DNA of 64,000 nucleotides from Alphaproteobacteria bacterium (GTDB taxonomy: Bacteria > Pseudomonadota > Alphaproteobacteria > Rhizobiales > Rhizobiaceae), in the NCBI GenBank assembly GCA_024742485.1, contig JANSYK010000002.1, positions 620,001-684,000 on the forward strand, read 5' to 3'. The position numbers and the translations under genes are program-made. Below the pieces are notes generated by a model. That model ran no database searches. It saw nothing but the letters and a program-made list of their open reading frames with translations, and was not told the origin of the DNA. Position 1 is the first letter of the stretch. The number at the start of each line of letters is the position of its first letter. Below are positions 9,106 to 17,616 of the stretch, piece after piece.

Positions 9106-9681
9106 TCAGCCCAGTGCCAGCACCGACATCACCGCAATGATATGGGTAATGACAATGATGCCGAAAGCCAGCATTCCGTCACCCTTCAACGCCACCTTGT
9201 ACACGCGGTAGGAGATCACCAGCACGGCGACAAGCAGGATCATCATGGTCAGAAAAGTCATGCCGTCCGGCAACGCCAGATTGATGGTCAGCATCACCAC
9301 CAGCGCACTCAGATAAGACACCGGCAGTGACAGCCAGTTCGCACTGATGACCCATTGTGCAAAACGGTCGGTCATGTTCAGCGGTTTGGCGAGCAGGGCA
9401 ATTGCCCCCAGCGATGCAGCGATACCGATGAGATCGGACAGGGCGGCCCTTGCGAGATAGGCGGCGCCCGCCTCTGCATCCGGATTGTCGATGAGATAGC
9501 TTCTCCGGTCAGCGAACCAGAAAAAAAGATAAGCCGGGAGCGAATAGAGCAGGGCCCAAAAGGAGCGCCAGAACCCACCGGTCGACAAGTCGAGCTTGTT
9601 GAGACCCTGTGCTTCTCCGCGGGCCATTTCCACAATGCCGGTCAGATAGCCGCGCACCTGTGCAGGGGCGGGAACGCTCAT
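9106..9681 (-). CDS. Conserved membrane protein, function unknown
   Basis: A 191-residue integral membrane protein with about five hydrophobic segments: FWRSFWALLYSLPAYLFFWF, LIGIAASLGAIALLAK, LPVSYLSALVVMLTINLAL, FLTMMILLVAVLVISY and MLAFGIIVITHIIAVMSVLAL. The soluble N-terminus (VRGYLTGIVEMARGEAQGLNKLDL) is short. I do not recognise a family, though Yip1/transporter-like membrane proteins look similar. Its ATG overlaps the dapE stop (9678-9681), so it is the last gene of the dapD-DUF805-dapE operon. Confidence 0.75.
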   Translation of the reverse strand: MSVPAPAQVRGYLTGIVEMARGEAQGLNKLDLSTGGFWRSFWALLYSLPAYLFFWFADRRSYLIDNPDAEAGAAYLARAALSDLIGIAASLGAIALLAKPLNMTDRFAQWVISANWLSLPVSYLSALVVMLTINLALPDGMTFLTMMILLVAVLVISYRVYKVALKGDGMLAFGIIVITHIIAVMSVLALG

Positions 9682-10862
9682 GCGCCTGCGAACCAGCGTT
9701 CGAGGATGTCCGTGTAGATATCCGTCAGGCCGGTGAGATCATCAATGACTACATGTTCGTCCGTCATGTGCATTGTTTGCCCGACCAGCCCGAATTCGAC
9801 CACCGGGCAGTAATTCTTGATGAACCGGGCATCGGAGGTTCCGCCAGTGGTCGAAAGCGTCGGTTTCCGGCCTGTTACGGCCTCTATCGATGCGCTGACG
9901 GTTTCGATTAACCGATCGTCATGGGTCAAAAAGGACTCCGATGGCCGTTCGACCCAGTCGACGCGATAGGATGCCGGGTCGCGCCCGGCGCGGTGGCGCT
10001 CATCCCGCGCGGCTTCATCGAGGCGGCGTGTGAGTTCCGCTTTCAAAGTATCCACCGACCAGTGATCGTTGAAGCGGATATTGAAGGTCGCCATTGCCTT
10101 TGCCGGGATAACATTGACGGCAGGATTGCCGATATCGATGCTCGTGATTTCCAGGTTGCTGGGCTGGAATCGATCCGAGCCGGTGTCCAGCGGCGGATGA
10201 AGCAGGTTATCCAGAAGCGGCAGCAAGGCGCGCACCGGATTGTCGGCGCGGTGCGGATAGGCAACATGGCCCTGCGTGCCCGTCACGGTCAGCCGGCCGC
10301 TCAGTGAGCCGCGCCGGCCGATCTTGATCATGTCACCGAGTTGATCCGGATTGGTTGGCTCGCCAACAATGCAGCCATCCCAGACCTCACCCGTTTGCGC
10401 GGCCCATTCGACGAGTTTCACGGTTCCGTTGACGGACGGGCCTTCTTCGTCGCCCGTGATCAGCATCGAAACCGATCCGTCCGGTTGGCCATTGGTCCCG
10501 ATATATCGGGCAATGGCTGCCACGAAACAGGCGATACCACCCTTCATATCGACGGCACCGCGGCCGTACACTCGGCCGTTCTCGATCTCGGCGGCAAAGG
10601 GCGGGTGGGACCAATCCGCCGGATCGCCGGCCGGAACCACATCCGTGTGGCCGGCAAACATCAGATGCGGGCCCTTTGTTCCGATCCGGGCATAGAGGTT
10701 TTCGATCGGCGGCGTGCCTTCTTCCTCGAAAACGATGCGGTCGACCTGAAAACCCAGCGCCTGCAGCATCGTCTCCAGCGCCGACAGGGCACCCGCATCG
10801 GCCGGCGTGACCGAAGCACACCGGATCAAAGCGGAGAGGTTTTTGACCGGATCGTCACTCAT
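9678..10862 (-). CDS. dapE: Succinyl-diaminopimelate desuccinylase
   Basis: M20-family dizinc hydrolase that releases L,L-diaminopimelate and succinate in the succinylase branch of lysine/peptidoglycan synthesis. In the 394 residues the metal-site motifs are all present: LMFAGHTDVVPAGD (His), YGRGAVDMKGG (bridging Asp), ITGDEEGPSVNGT (catalytic and metal Glu), and CPVVEFGLVGQTMHMTDE near the C-terminus (last metal His). It follows dapD in the same operon with only a DUF805 gene between; both junctions around it are ATGA-type overlaps. Confidence 0.95.
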   Translation of the reverse strand: MSDDPVKNLSALIRCASVTPADAGALSALETMLQALGFQVDRIVFEEEGTPPIENLYARIGTKGPHLMFAGHTDVVPAGDPADWSHPPFAAEIENGRVYGRGAVDMKGGIACFVAAIARYIGTNGQPDGSVSMLITGDEEGPSVNGTVKLVEWAAQTGEVWDGCIVGEPTNPDQLGDMIKIGRRGSLSGRLTVTGTQGHVAYPHRADNPVRALLPLLDNLLHPPLDTGSDRFQPSNLEITSIDIGNPAVNVIPAKAMATFNIRFNDHWSVDTLKAELTRRLDEAARDERHRAGRDPASYRVDWVERPSESFLTHDDRLIETVSASIEAVTGRKPTLSTTGGTSDARFIKNYCPVVEFGLVGQTMHMTDEHVVIDDLTGLTDIYTDILERWFAGA

Positions 10863-11284
10863 GCCAGGCGCGGCCTCTTCGGTTGATTGGTTTCATCGCC
10901 GTAATCATTGCCACCGCGTGTTCCCGGCCAAAGCGCCAGAACAAGCATCGCCAACAGGGAGACGGCGGGCACGAAAAGGCAGATCGATACCGGTCCAGGG
11001 ATATTGATGTCATGCAGTCGTTTGACAGCCAGCGCGATCGTCGTCCAGATGATAACGGGAATGAGCAGGACGAATGCCAGACTCCACATCGCAAACTGGC
11101 CGCTCTCCTCCGGCAAGACCATCAGGCGACTGAAGACGGCCGAGGACAAAGCCATGAAAAACAGCATTCCGAGAACGTAGGGTCCGCGACTTATGCGTCC
11201 GGAAAGGCCAAAAAACAGCCAGCGCATGCCCGGACCGCCCGCGGCATGCTGCTGATCCTCTCGGTCTGGCTGCTGTTCGGCCAT
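10859..11284 (-). CDS. DUF805-family membrane protein
   Basis: A 141-residue membrane protein of unknown function. It has the DUF805 layout: LFFGLSGRISRGPYVLGMLF at the start of the domain, three or four membrane helices, and the signature AVKRLHDINIPGP between helices. The ATG at 11284 (MAEQQPDRED) lies 4 bp after the dapD stop; a longer reading upstream would overlap dapD and is not supported. Placement between dapD and dapE with coupled starts means it is co-expressed with lysine/peptidoglycan precursor genes, but no functional link is established. Confidence 0.85.
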   Translation of the reverse strand: MAEQQPDREDQQHAAGGPGMRWLFFGLSGRISRGPYVLGMLFFMALSSAVFSRLMVLPEESGQFAMWSLAFVLLIPVIIWTTIALAVKRLHDINIPGPVSICLFVPAVSLLAMLVLALWPGTRGGNDYGDETNQPKRPRLA

Positions 11285-11288
11285 CGCT

Positions 11289-12146
11289 CTAGTCGCGCAA
11301 CAAATCGTTGATGGCTGTCTTTGAGCGCGTCTTTTCGTCCACACGCTTGACGATCACAGCGCAATAGAGATTGGGTGTCGGCCCGTTGCCGCTGTTTTCG
11401 ACACTGCCGGGCATCGAACCCGCCACCACCACGGAATAGGGTGGGACTTCGCCATAAAACACATCGCCGGTGGCGCGATCGACGATCTTGGTGGATTGGC
11501 CGATAAACACGCCCATACCGAGGACCGATCCTTCGCGCACGATACAGCCTTCGACCACTTCGGACCGGGCACCGATGAAACAATTATCCTCGATCACCAC
11601 CGGCCCGGCCTGCAGGGGTTCCAGCACGCCGCCGATCCCGACTCCACCCGAAAGGTGCACGTTCTTGCCGATCTGCGCACAGGATCCGACGGAGGCCCAG
11701 GTGTCGACCATGGTTCCTTCATCCACATAGGCGCCCAGATTGACGAAAGACGGCATCAGCACGACATTCGGCGCCACGAAGGCCGAACGGCGCACGATAC
11801 TGCCTGGTACGGCGCGAAGGCCTGCCCGTTCAAACTCATGCGGGCTCCAGCCGTCGAATTTGGATGGCACCTTGTCCCACCAGGAAGCCTCGCCGGGTCC
11901 GCCCTTGATGATGCTCATCGGGTTGAGGCGGAAGGAAAGAAGAACGGCTTTTTTCAGCCACTGGTTGACCTTCCAGTCCCCGCTCGCATCCTTCTGCGCG
12001 ACCCGAACGGTTCCCAGGTCAAGCAGATTGAGCGCTTCGTCAACGGCGTCTCGAACCTCACCGCGTGTGCCGGTGTTGATGGTGTCGCGGTCGTCGAAGG
12101 CCCCATCAATGGTTTTTTCCAGGCTGGCCAGGTCGGGTTTGTTCAT
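11289..12146 (-). CDS. dapD: Tetrahydrodipicolinate N-succinyltransferase
   Basis: Transfers succinyl from succinyl-CoA to tetrahydrodipicolinate, the step before the DapC transaminase and DapE. The 285-residue protein has an N-terminal helical domain and a left-handed parallel beta-helix made of hexapeptide repeats ([20 protein letters not shown], then [20 protein letters not shown] and similar). The segment [20 protein letters not shown] is diagnostic. It is the first gene of the leftward operon and is divergent from the LOG-family gene across a 226-bp spacer that must carry both promoters. Confidence 0.95.
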   Translation of the reverse strand: MNKPDLASLEKTIDGAFDDRDTINTGTRGEVRDAVDEALNLLDLGTVRVAQKDASGDWKVNQWLKKAVLLSFRLNPMSIIKGGPGEASWWDKVPSKFDGWSPHEFERAGLRAVPGSIVRRSAFVAPNVVLMPSFVNLGAYVDEGTMVDTWASVGSCAQIGKNVHLSGGVGIGGVLEPLQAGPVVIEDNCFIGARSEVVEGCIVREGSVLGMGVFIGQSTKIVDRATGDVFYGEVPPYSVVVAGSMPGSVENSGNGPTPNLYCAVIVKRVDEKTRSKTAINDLLRD

Positions 12147-12372
12147 CAGTTTGTCCTTGGAGTTATTCTTTAACGGTCACGCATTATTGTAGTGGAAAGC
12201 CTTGTTGCCCTCCAATGATGGCATATTCTCGTGGATTCGCCCTCGCGATGAGACGTTGAACATCATCATGCAACTGTTTGGACATGCTCTAAGCGAGGAA
12301 TGACGGGGCGTCAATCAGATGGCGGACCCTAAGGGGATGACGCAAGGTGTGTGAAACAGTGAAAGTGGTTCA

Positions 12373-13239
12373 ATGAGTGCAAAACGCAGCGATGATGTCT
12401 GGGATCCGCTCCCGAATTCAGGTACGGATCGCATCCGGGCACGGGAAGTACCCACAACACCGCAGACCGAGGCGCCGGCCTATCGGCTGGCTTTTGCCGA
12501 TGATGATTTCATGTGCCGTGAGGAGCTTCGTCCCGTTCGGCTTCAACTGGAACTCCTGAAACCGGAAATGCTGCTGGCGGAGCGGGGCGTCAAATCGACG
12601 GTTGTCATGTTCGGCGGTGCGCGCATTCCCGAGCCTGGAAAGGACCCGTGGGCCGCCAAGAATCCGACCCAGCGCAAGAATCTGTCTACGGCCGCAAAAT
12701 ACTATGAGGAAGCCCGCCAGTTTGCCCAGATTTGCTCACGCCATTCCGCGGCCACCGGCAATAGCGAATATGTGGTCGTCACCGGCGGTGGGCCGGGCGT
12801 CATGGAGGCAGGCAATCGCGGAGCAGCCGACGAATCGGTGCCCTCCATCGGGCTGAACATCATATTGCCTCATGAACAGGCACCGAACGAATATGTCACC
12901 CCTGATCTTTGCTTCAACTTCCACTATTTCGCCATTCGGAAGATGCATTTTCTGATGCGTGCCAAGGCGGTCACGGTGTTCCCGGGCGGTTTCGGCACGA
13001 TGGACGAACTGTTTGAATCGCTGACGCTGATTCAGACCGGTCGGATGGAAGCCGTTCCCCTCATATTGTTCGGCGCCGAATTCTGGCACAAGGTCGTCAA
13101 CTTCCAGGAACTGGCGGATTTCGGTACGATTTCGCCGGAGGATCTCGATCTGATCAAATTTGTCGAGACGGCCGATGAAGCCTGGCAGCACATATCCAAC
13201 CATTATGATTTGAGCGAGACATCCGGCCCCCTGGTTTAG
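12373..13239 (+). CDS. LOG-family protein (nucleotide 5'-monophosphate phosphoribohydrolase-like)
   Basis: LOG-family proteins hydrolyse the N-glycosidic bond of nucleoside or cytokinin-riboside 5'-monophosphates. Both family motifs are present in the 288 residues: GGGPGVMEAGNRGA and PGGFGTMDELFESL. The protein is longer than the plant-like LOGs (about 190 residues) because of an extra N-terminal region up to about residue 70, typical of the larger bacterial TIGR00730 subgroup. Activity on cytokinins is not implied; many of these act as nucleotide (AMP-type) hydrolases. Single-gene unit divergent from dapD. Confidence 0.85.
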   Translation: MSAKRSDDVWDPLPNSGTDRIRAREVPTTPQTEAPAYRLAFADDDFMCREELRPVRLQLELLKPEMLLAERGVKSTVVMFGGARIPEPGKDPWAAKNPTQRKNLSTAAKYYEEARQFAQICSRHSAATGNSEYVVVTGGGPGVMEAGNRGAADESVPSIGLNIILPHEQAPNEYVTPDLCFNFHYFAIRKMHFLMRAKAVTVFPGGFGTMDELFESLTLIQTGRMEAVPLILFGAEFWHKVVNFQELADFGTISPEDLDLIKFVETADEAWQHISNHYDLSETSGPLV

Positions 13240-13312
13240 AACAGGGATCCGTATATGGACCTGCTACAATTTGACCATTGGAGTCTTTCGGCCTGCTGTC
13301 TATAACGATAGC

Positions 13313-13717
13313 ATGATCCGGCAACGCCAGCCTTTGACCCTGAAAGCCCTTCGGGCTGATGCCACACAATTTGTGTGTCTGTGCATCATGGTGCTGGCCT
13401 TGCCGTTTTTGCATCCGCTGGCTGAGGCACGCGCCGCGCAAAATGGCCTTTCAGGCATCATCTGCACGCAATTCGGAATTGCAAAAGACGCCGGTGATGG
13501 CGTCCCGATCGGTGCGGCCGATGATGGGCCGTGCGTCATCCTGTGCGCCGGCATGGCCGGCGGCAAGAACGCCAAGGCTCTCATGCCGACCTATTCCGAA
13601 CCGCTTCTGCGTTATCCGGTTTGGGTGCATGCGCGCGTTCACAACCACCAGGACGCGGTCCGCTCGAACGTGTTTTCGGGAAAGACCGGCATTCGTGGGC
13701 CTCCTCATTCGATCTGA
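13313..13717 (+). CDS. Small secreted Cys-containing protein, DUF2946-like
   Basis: A 134-residue protein with an N-terminal hydrophobic signal segment (FVCLCIMVLALPFLHPLAEA, processed after ARA) and a short mature domain with the pattern IICTQFGIAK...GPCVILCAGMAGG. The Cys-containing turn followed by a CxxxC pair resembles DUF2946, a family usually found beside copper-handling genes. The ATG at 13313 is preferred to a TTG further upstream. The next gene, 63 bp downstream, is a PCu(A)C copper chaperone, which supports a role in periplasmic copper handling; this is inference. Confidence 0.6.
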   Translation: MIRQRQPLTLKALRADATQFVCLCIMVLALPFLHPLAEARAAQNGLSGIICTQFGIAKDAGDGVPIGAADDGPCVILCAGMAGGKNAKALMPTYSEPLLRYPVWVHARVHNHQDAVRSNVFSGKTGIRGPPHSI

Positions 13718-13780
13718 CGATCAGCCAACGGCGGACCAGGCTCCAGCGGCTTCCGTCCGTCAGGACATTTCTCAGAACGA

Positions 13781-14311
13781 ATGGAACAACCAATGTTTGG
13801 AACCAAATCCATTGTCGCGGCTGCACTGATCGCCGCCGGCACAATCCTTGCGCCCACGGCACAGGCCGATGACAAGGCGCATGACGCCATGACAAAAACC
13901 AAGATGGCCGGTGATCTTCACTTGTCCGGCTACTGGACGCGCGCCATGCTGCCTGGCCAGAAGGTTGGCGGTGGTTTTCTCGTCATCGCCAACAAGGGCG
14001 CGGCGGATGACCGACTCGTTGCGGTCGCCACGCCGCACACGGACCGTGCCGAGATCCACGAAATGGCCGTGGTCGATGATGTCATGAAAATGCGGCGCCT
14101 GGATGAGGGATTGAAAATCCCCGCCGGAGAATCCGTGGTGCTTGAACCTGGCGGCTTCCACCTGATGTTCATGGCTGTCGAAACACCGTTCAAGGAGGGC
14201 GAAATGGTGCCTGTTACGGTGACATTCGAAAGAGCTGGCGATGTGGAGCTGATGCTGCCGGTCATGCCGGCTGGATCAAAGAAAATGGATCACGGTGCCC
14301 ACAGCAACTAG
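13781..14311 (+). CDS. PCu(A)C-type periplasmic copper chaperone
   Basis: Periplasmic Cu(I)-binding chaperone that delivers copper to cytochrome oxidase. It has a signal peptide (SIVAAALIAAGTILAPTAQA) and a cupredoxin-like domain with the family ligands: HEMAVVDDVMKMRRLDEG, then LEPGGFHLMFM, i.e. the His-x-Met ... Met ... His-x-Met arrangement. The C-terminal HGAHSN adds His residues. Total 176 residues from the ATG at 13781; an ATG at 13793 is also possible. Its TAG stop (14309-14311) is the terminal trinucleotide of dispersed repeat copy B. Confidence 0.88.
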   Translation: MEQPMFGTKSIVAAALIAAGTILAPTAQADDKAHDAMTKTKMAGDLHLSGYWTRAMLPGQKVGGGFLVIANKGAADDRLVAVATPHTDRAEIHEMAVVDDVMKMRRLDEGLKIPAGESVVLEPGGFHLMFMAVETPFKEGEMVPVTVTFERAGDVELMLPVMPAGSKKMDHGAHSN

Positions 14312-14411
14312 AGCAATTCAGGTTTTGACGGAATCGGCAAAACCTGAATGCATCAACAAAATCAAAGTCCGTCACCGTTGTCACGCTTCTGACAAAACGT
14401 GAAACGGTCTA
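14309..14411 (-). repeat. Dispersed two-hairpin element, copy B (complete, inverted)
   Basis: A full 103-bp copy in the opposite orientation to the others, ending GGTCTA. The 11-bp stem TTCAGGTTTTG / CAAAACCTGAA is intact. On the minus strand the first hairpin has switched to CACG/CGTG pairing with compensating changes. The plus-strand left boundary TAGAGCAATTC supplies the stop codon of the copper chaperone gene. It lies between convergent genes; the subtilase gene ends about 160 bp further right. Confidence 0.88.
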
Positions 14412-14573
14412 GTTGTGAGCTTTCAGGTTTTGATTGAAACGGGACAACGGCCCGCACCGGTGTCCCGGTTCAAACAGAACGTTGAAACAGTGCAGAGTTG
14501 GGGCCGCCGCATGACCGATTGAAACGGCGGCCGCTTTTCGGCGGTCCGTTGAGCGCATCTTCGCCTTGCGTCT

Positions 14574-16073
14574 TCACGGATTGCCCCGTGCGGTCGGGTC
14601 CGGACATGTCCCGACCGCCTGGACCAAACCAAAACCGAAGATGTCATCACGGCCCGGTTCACCAAGGTCCATGGCGTTTTCCGTCAGAGCCGCGGCAATG
14701 TCATCATGACCGGTGAGCTCCAGCCGGTGCTGCGCGAGCGCCACGGCGGCGGTCACGAACGGCGTGGCAAAGGAGGTTCCGGTCTTTGTTCGGGCTCCGC
14801 GAATGGATGCTGCGGTCCATACGTCCACGCCCGGTGCTGCCAGATCGATATGTTCACCGCGTCCGGCTCGCCGATAGGACCTTTTGTTCCTGTCGATGGC
14901 TGTAACGGCAAGAACATGCCGGTAGGCTGCCGGGTAGGCCGGTTCGGCGCGCGGGCCACCATTGCCGGCTGCGGCCACCAGCACGATATCGGCGGCATGC
15001 AGCCGATTGACCATCTCTTCGAGGATGTCATTGGGCGGCCCGGCCAGGCTGAAATTGATAACGGAAACGGCCCGCCCGGCGAGAACATCCATCGCCCTGA
15101 CGAGTGTATATATATCACTGCGCTCGTCCTTCCGGCGGTCGCGATGAAAGGCATCCACTGCAATGACGGTAGCACCTGGTATCAGTCCGGGACTGCGGCT
15201 GTCGGCGGATCCAAGCAAAATGGCCGCGACTGCGGTGCCATGCTGCCGGCTCGATTTTTGTCGGTCTTCGCCGACAATATCGATGAGTTCCAGCCCGCTA
15301 TTGGCAAAGGCCGTGTGTTCACCGTTGATCCCGGTATCGATCATGCCGATCCGCGCATTCACTGTACACGCATTGCCGGGTTGACTCGGCCAGTTGATCA
15401 TTTCGGCCGCAGCGCAGGCAGGCTCACTACAGGGATGAGTCACGCCATCGGCGGTTTCGCCACCCGTCCTATAGAAATGATTGAAATCAACCACAGCCTG
15501 AGGGTTGAGCGTGCGCACGGCCTCACGAGCGTCCTCCAGCGAAAGGCCTGTCGGCACCTGCAGGCGAATGGCGTCCAGATCAATCAGTTCAACAGTCTGC
15601 CGTTCCAGCACCTGAAATCCCTGGTCCGAAAGCGCGGCGATTTGCGCTTCGCTCAGACCAAGGGCGACGATTTCGTTTTCTGCACGTGCCGGTCGCGGGA
15701 TTGCCGCTTGTCCCCGGCTCCGCGTCCTGGCGGACGATGGTCGCTTGCCAATCCCGAGCCGTCGCAAAAAACTGCCGACACCCTTGTTTCCGCCGGTTCC
15801 GGCCCCCGAAACGCTTCCACGGCTGCCACCGCCGCCACTGTCATCGCCATCATACCCGTCGTCTCCGTCATCGCTGTCGTCACCGCCATCTCCATCGTCC
15901 CCGTCATCATCCTCATCGGCCAGCGCCGGACCTGAGATCGGTCCGGCATCGCCGGGAGCATGCACGGGCAGGGCCAAAACGGCGAAACTGAGAGTGAGTA
16001 TGCCGACCCACCGGCAAAGCGCGCGCATCGCGGTCGTTGGAAATTTACCTGGAAATTTTGTCGTGTCCGTCAT
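14574..16073 (-). CDS. S8-family serine peptidase (subtilase) with Asp-rich linker
   Basis: Secreted subtilisin-like protease of 499 residues. A signal sequence (VGILTLSFAVLALPVHAPGD) is followed by a very acidic low-complexity stretch of Asp and Gly (about residues 54-80), a propeptide-like region (VALGLSEAQIAALSDQGFQV onward), and the catalytic domain. The triad is complete: Asp in ARIGMIDTGING, His in SRQHGTAVAAIL and Ser in GTSFATPFVTAAVAL, with oxyanion Asn in AAAGNGGPRAEPAYPA. It is divergent, 87 bp away, from an ECF sigma/anti-sigma pair. The acidic tract could bind calcium; that is inference. Confidence 0.9.
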   Translation of the reverse strand: MTDTTKFPGKFPTTAMRALCRWVGILTLSFAVLALPVHAPGDAGPISGPALADEDDDGDDGDGGDDSDDGDDGYDGDDSGGGGSRGSVSGAGTGGNKGVGSFLRRLGIGKRPSSARTRSRGQAAIPRPARAENEIVALGLSEAQIAALSDQGFQVLERQTVELIDLDAIRLQVPTGLSLEDAREAVRTLNPQAVVDFNHFYRTGGETADGVTHPCSEPACAAAEMINWPSQPGNACTVNARIGMIDTGINGEHTAFANSGLELIDIVGEDRQKSSRQHGTAVAAILLGSADSRSPGLIPGATVIAVDAFHRDRRKDERSDIYTLVRAMDVLAGRAVSVINFSLAGPPNDILEEMVNRLHAADIVLVAAAGNGGPRAEPAYPAAYRHVLAVTAIDRNKRSYRRAGRGEHIDLAAPGVDVWTAASIRGARTKTGTSFATPFVTAAVALAQHRLELTGHDDIAAALTENAMDLGEPGRDDIFGFGLVQAVGTCPDPTARGNP

Positions 16074-16160
16074 TGCTGTCTCCGGGTGTGATCCTTATCA
16101 TCATCGGGGATAACGTCGCCAGACGCCCTTTATTCCCCGTAACGAAATGGTTTCGATTTG

Positions 16161-16697
16161 GTGGAGCCTCAATTGCCGGACACGTTCAGCCGCGACCTTA
16201 TTGGCCTGCTACCGAATTTGCGCCGTTTTGCCATTTCGTTGTGCCGATCGAGCGATATTGCCGACGATCTGGTGCAATTGACCTGTCAAAAGGCGCTGAT
16301 CAGCCGCGACGGCTTCACACCTGGAACCCGTATGGATGCCTGGTTGTTCAGAATATTGAGGAACAGCTGGATCGACCTCGTGCGCAAGCGCAAGAACGAA
16401 GGGCAGCCGGTCGACATTGACGATGCCTATGATCTGCCCGGTCAGGCGGGGGCAGAGGATGCGGACACCCGCCTGATGCTTGCCCAGACCCTGGAAACGA
16501 TCCATGCCCTGCCGGACGAACAGCGTGAAGTGCTGCTCCTGGTGTGTGTCGAAGAGCTTTCCTACAAGGAAACGGCAGACATTCTCGATATACCGATCGG
16601 CACCGTCATGAGCCGTTTGGCCCGTGCCCGAAAACACATTGGTGAGCAACTGGGAATAAATCGTGATCCCCCGCGTTCTAACAAGGGGAAGGGTTGA
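16161..16697 (+). CDS. ECF-type RNA polymerase sigma factor
   Basis: Extracytoplasmic-function sigma factor, 178 residues, with region 2 (IGLLPNLRRFAISLCRSSD, IADDLVQLTCQKAL, MDAWLFRILRNSWIDLVRKR) and region 4 (IHALPDEQREVLLLVCVEEL, then SYKETADILDIPIGTVMSRL). The start is taken as GTG 16161; a TTG directly before it is possible. An anti-sigma factor gene follows 3 bp after its stop. The divergent subtilase is a candidate target or a modulator of the pathway. The spacer reads into both genes, and a self-regulated promoter is likely but was not identified. Confidence 0.9.
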   Translation: MEPQLPDTFSRDLIGLLPNLRRFAISLCRSSDIADDLVQLTCQKALISRDGFTPGTRMDAWLFRILRNSWIDLVRKRKNEGQPVDIDDAYDLPGQAGAEDADTRLMLAQTLETIHALPDEQREVLLLVCVEELSYKETADILDIPIGTVMSRLARARKHIGEQLGINRDPPRSNKGKG

Positions 16698-16700
16698 AAA

Positions 16701-17492
16701 ATGAGCGATTCAAATTTTGACGACGAGACATTGATGGCATTTGCCGATGGTGAACTGGACGAAGAGACACGTCTGGCCGTCGAAAGGGCAATGGAAACCG
16801 ATGACACTCTTGTCGACCGGGTGGCGGTGTTTGCCAGGACCGGTGTGCTCAGCAAACAGGCCATCGGCCCGCTATCGGCCGAACCGGTGCCGGAGGCACT
16901 TCTTGCTGACGTAAAGGCGATGGTCGAGGAATCTGCGCGCGCGGAAGCAGAAAATGCGACCCAGGACGAAAATGTGATCCAGCTTGCCGCCACGCCGCGG
17001 ACGCCATGGCAGGCGAGCTCCTCGCGCTGGGCTTTGCCGTTGGCGGCATCGGTCGCAGTGGTCATTGGCGGTCTCGCCGGATTCTACCTTGCCAATATGC
17101 CAGGCGACGGCGCACCTGATGGTCTGCGGATCGCCCAATTCGACCAGCCCGGACTGATTGATGCGTTGCGTACCGTGCCGTCCGGTTCCGACATCACCCT
17201 GTCGCGGACAGGTGATCGAATGCGGCTCATCGCCACGTTCCGGGATTCCGAGGATGCGCTCTGCCGGGAATTCGAGGTCGACCGGTCCGATCGTTCCACC
17301 TTTGTGTCGGTGGCTTGCCGAATGGACGATACCTGGGAGGTCCGTTTTGCCGTAGCGGCGGCCAGCGGGTCGTCGGATGGATATGCACCCGCATCGTCGC
17401 TGGAATCGCTTGACGCCTACCTGTCGGCGATCGGCGCCGGCCAGCCCCTGTCCGAAGCGGATGAAAAGACCGCCCTTACTGCGCTTCAGTAG
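16701..17492 (+). CDS. Membrane-anchored anti-sigma factor
   Basis: Presumed anti-sigma partner of the upstream ECF factor. The 263-residue protein has a cytoplasmic N-terminus of the anti-sigma type (DDETLMAFADGELDEETRL, residues about 7-25, without a zinc HxxxCxxC motif), one membrane helix (WALPLAASVAVVIGGLAGFYL, about residues 112-132), and a periplasmic domain with two Cys (DALCREFEVD and VSVACRMDD) that may form a disulfide. The 3-bp gap to the sigma gene implies co-translation. Signal sensing could involve the periplasmic domain or the divergent subtilase. Confidence 0.82.
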   Translation: MSDSNFDDETLMAFADGELDEETRLAVERAMETDDTLVDRVAVFARTGVLSKQAIGPLSAEPVPEALLADVKAMVEESARAEAENATQDENVIQLAATPRTPWQASSSRWALPLAASVAVVIGGLAGFYLANMPGDGAPDGLRIAQFDQPGLIDALRTVPSGSDITLSRTGDRMRLIATFRDSEDALCREFEVDRSDRSTFVSVACRMDDTWEVRFAVAAASGSSDGYAPASSLESLDAYLSAIGAGQPLSEADEKTALTALQ

Positions 17493-17616
17493 ACATCAGG
17501 AAGCCGCACAACTTCGCCTTTAGTGGACTTTCCGCCGGCCGCAATGTGGGGTTGAAGGTCTGTTCGTGCCATAGTGCCGCCACTGATTCGCCCCGGATGG
17601 CCGCTGGTGGAAGGTG

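Noticed and set aside
14880-16073. Possible frameshift in the subtilase because of the low-complexity Asp run
   Set aside because: Signal peptide, acidic tract, propeptide and all catalytic residues read in one frame.
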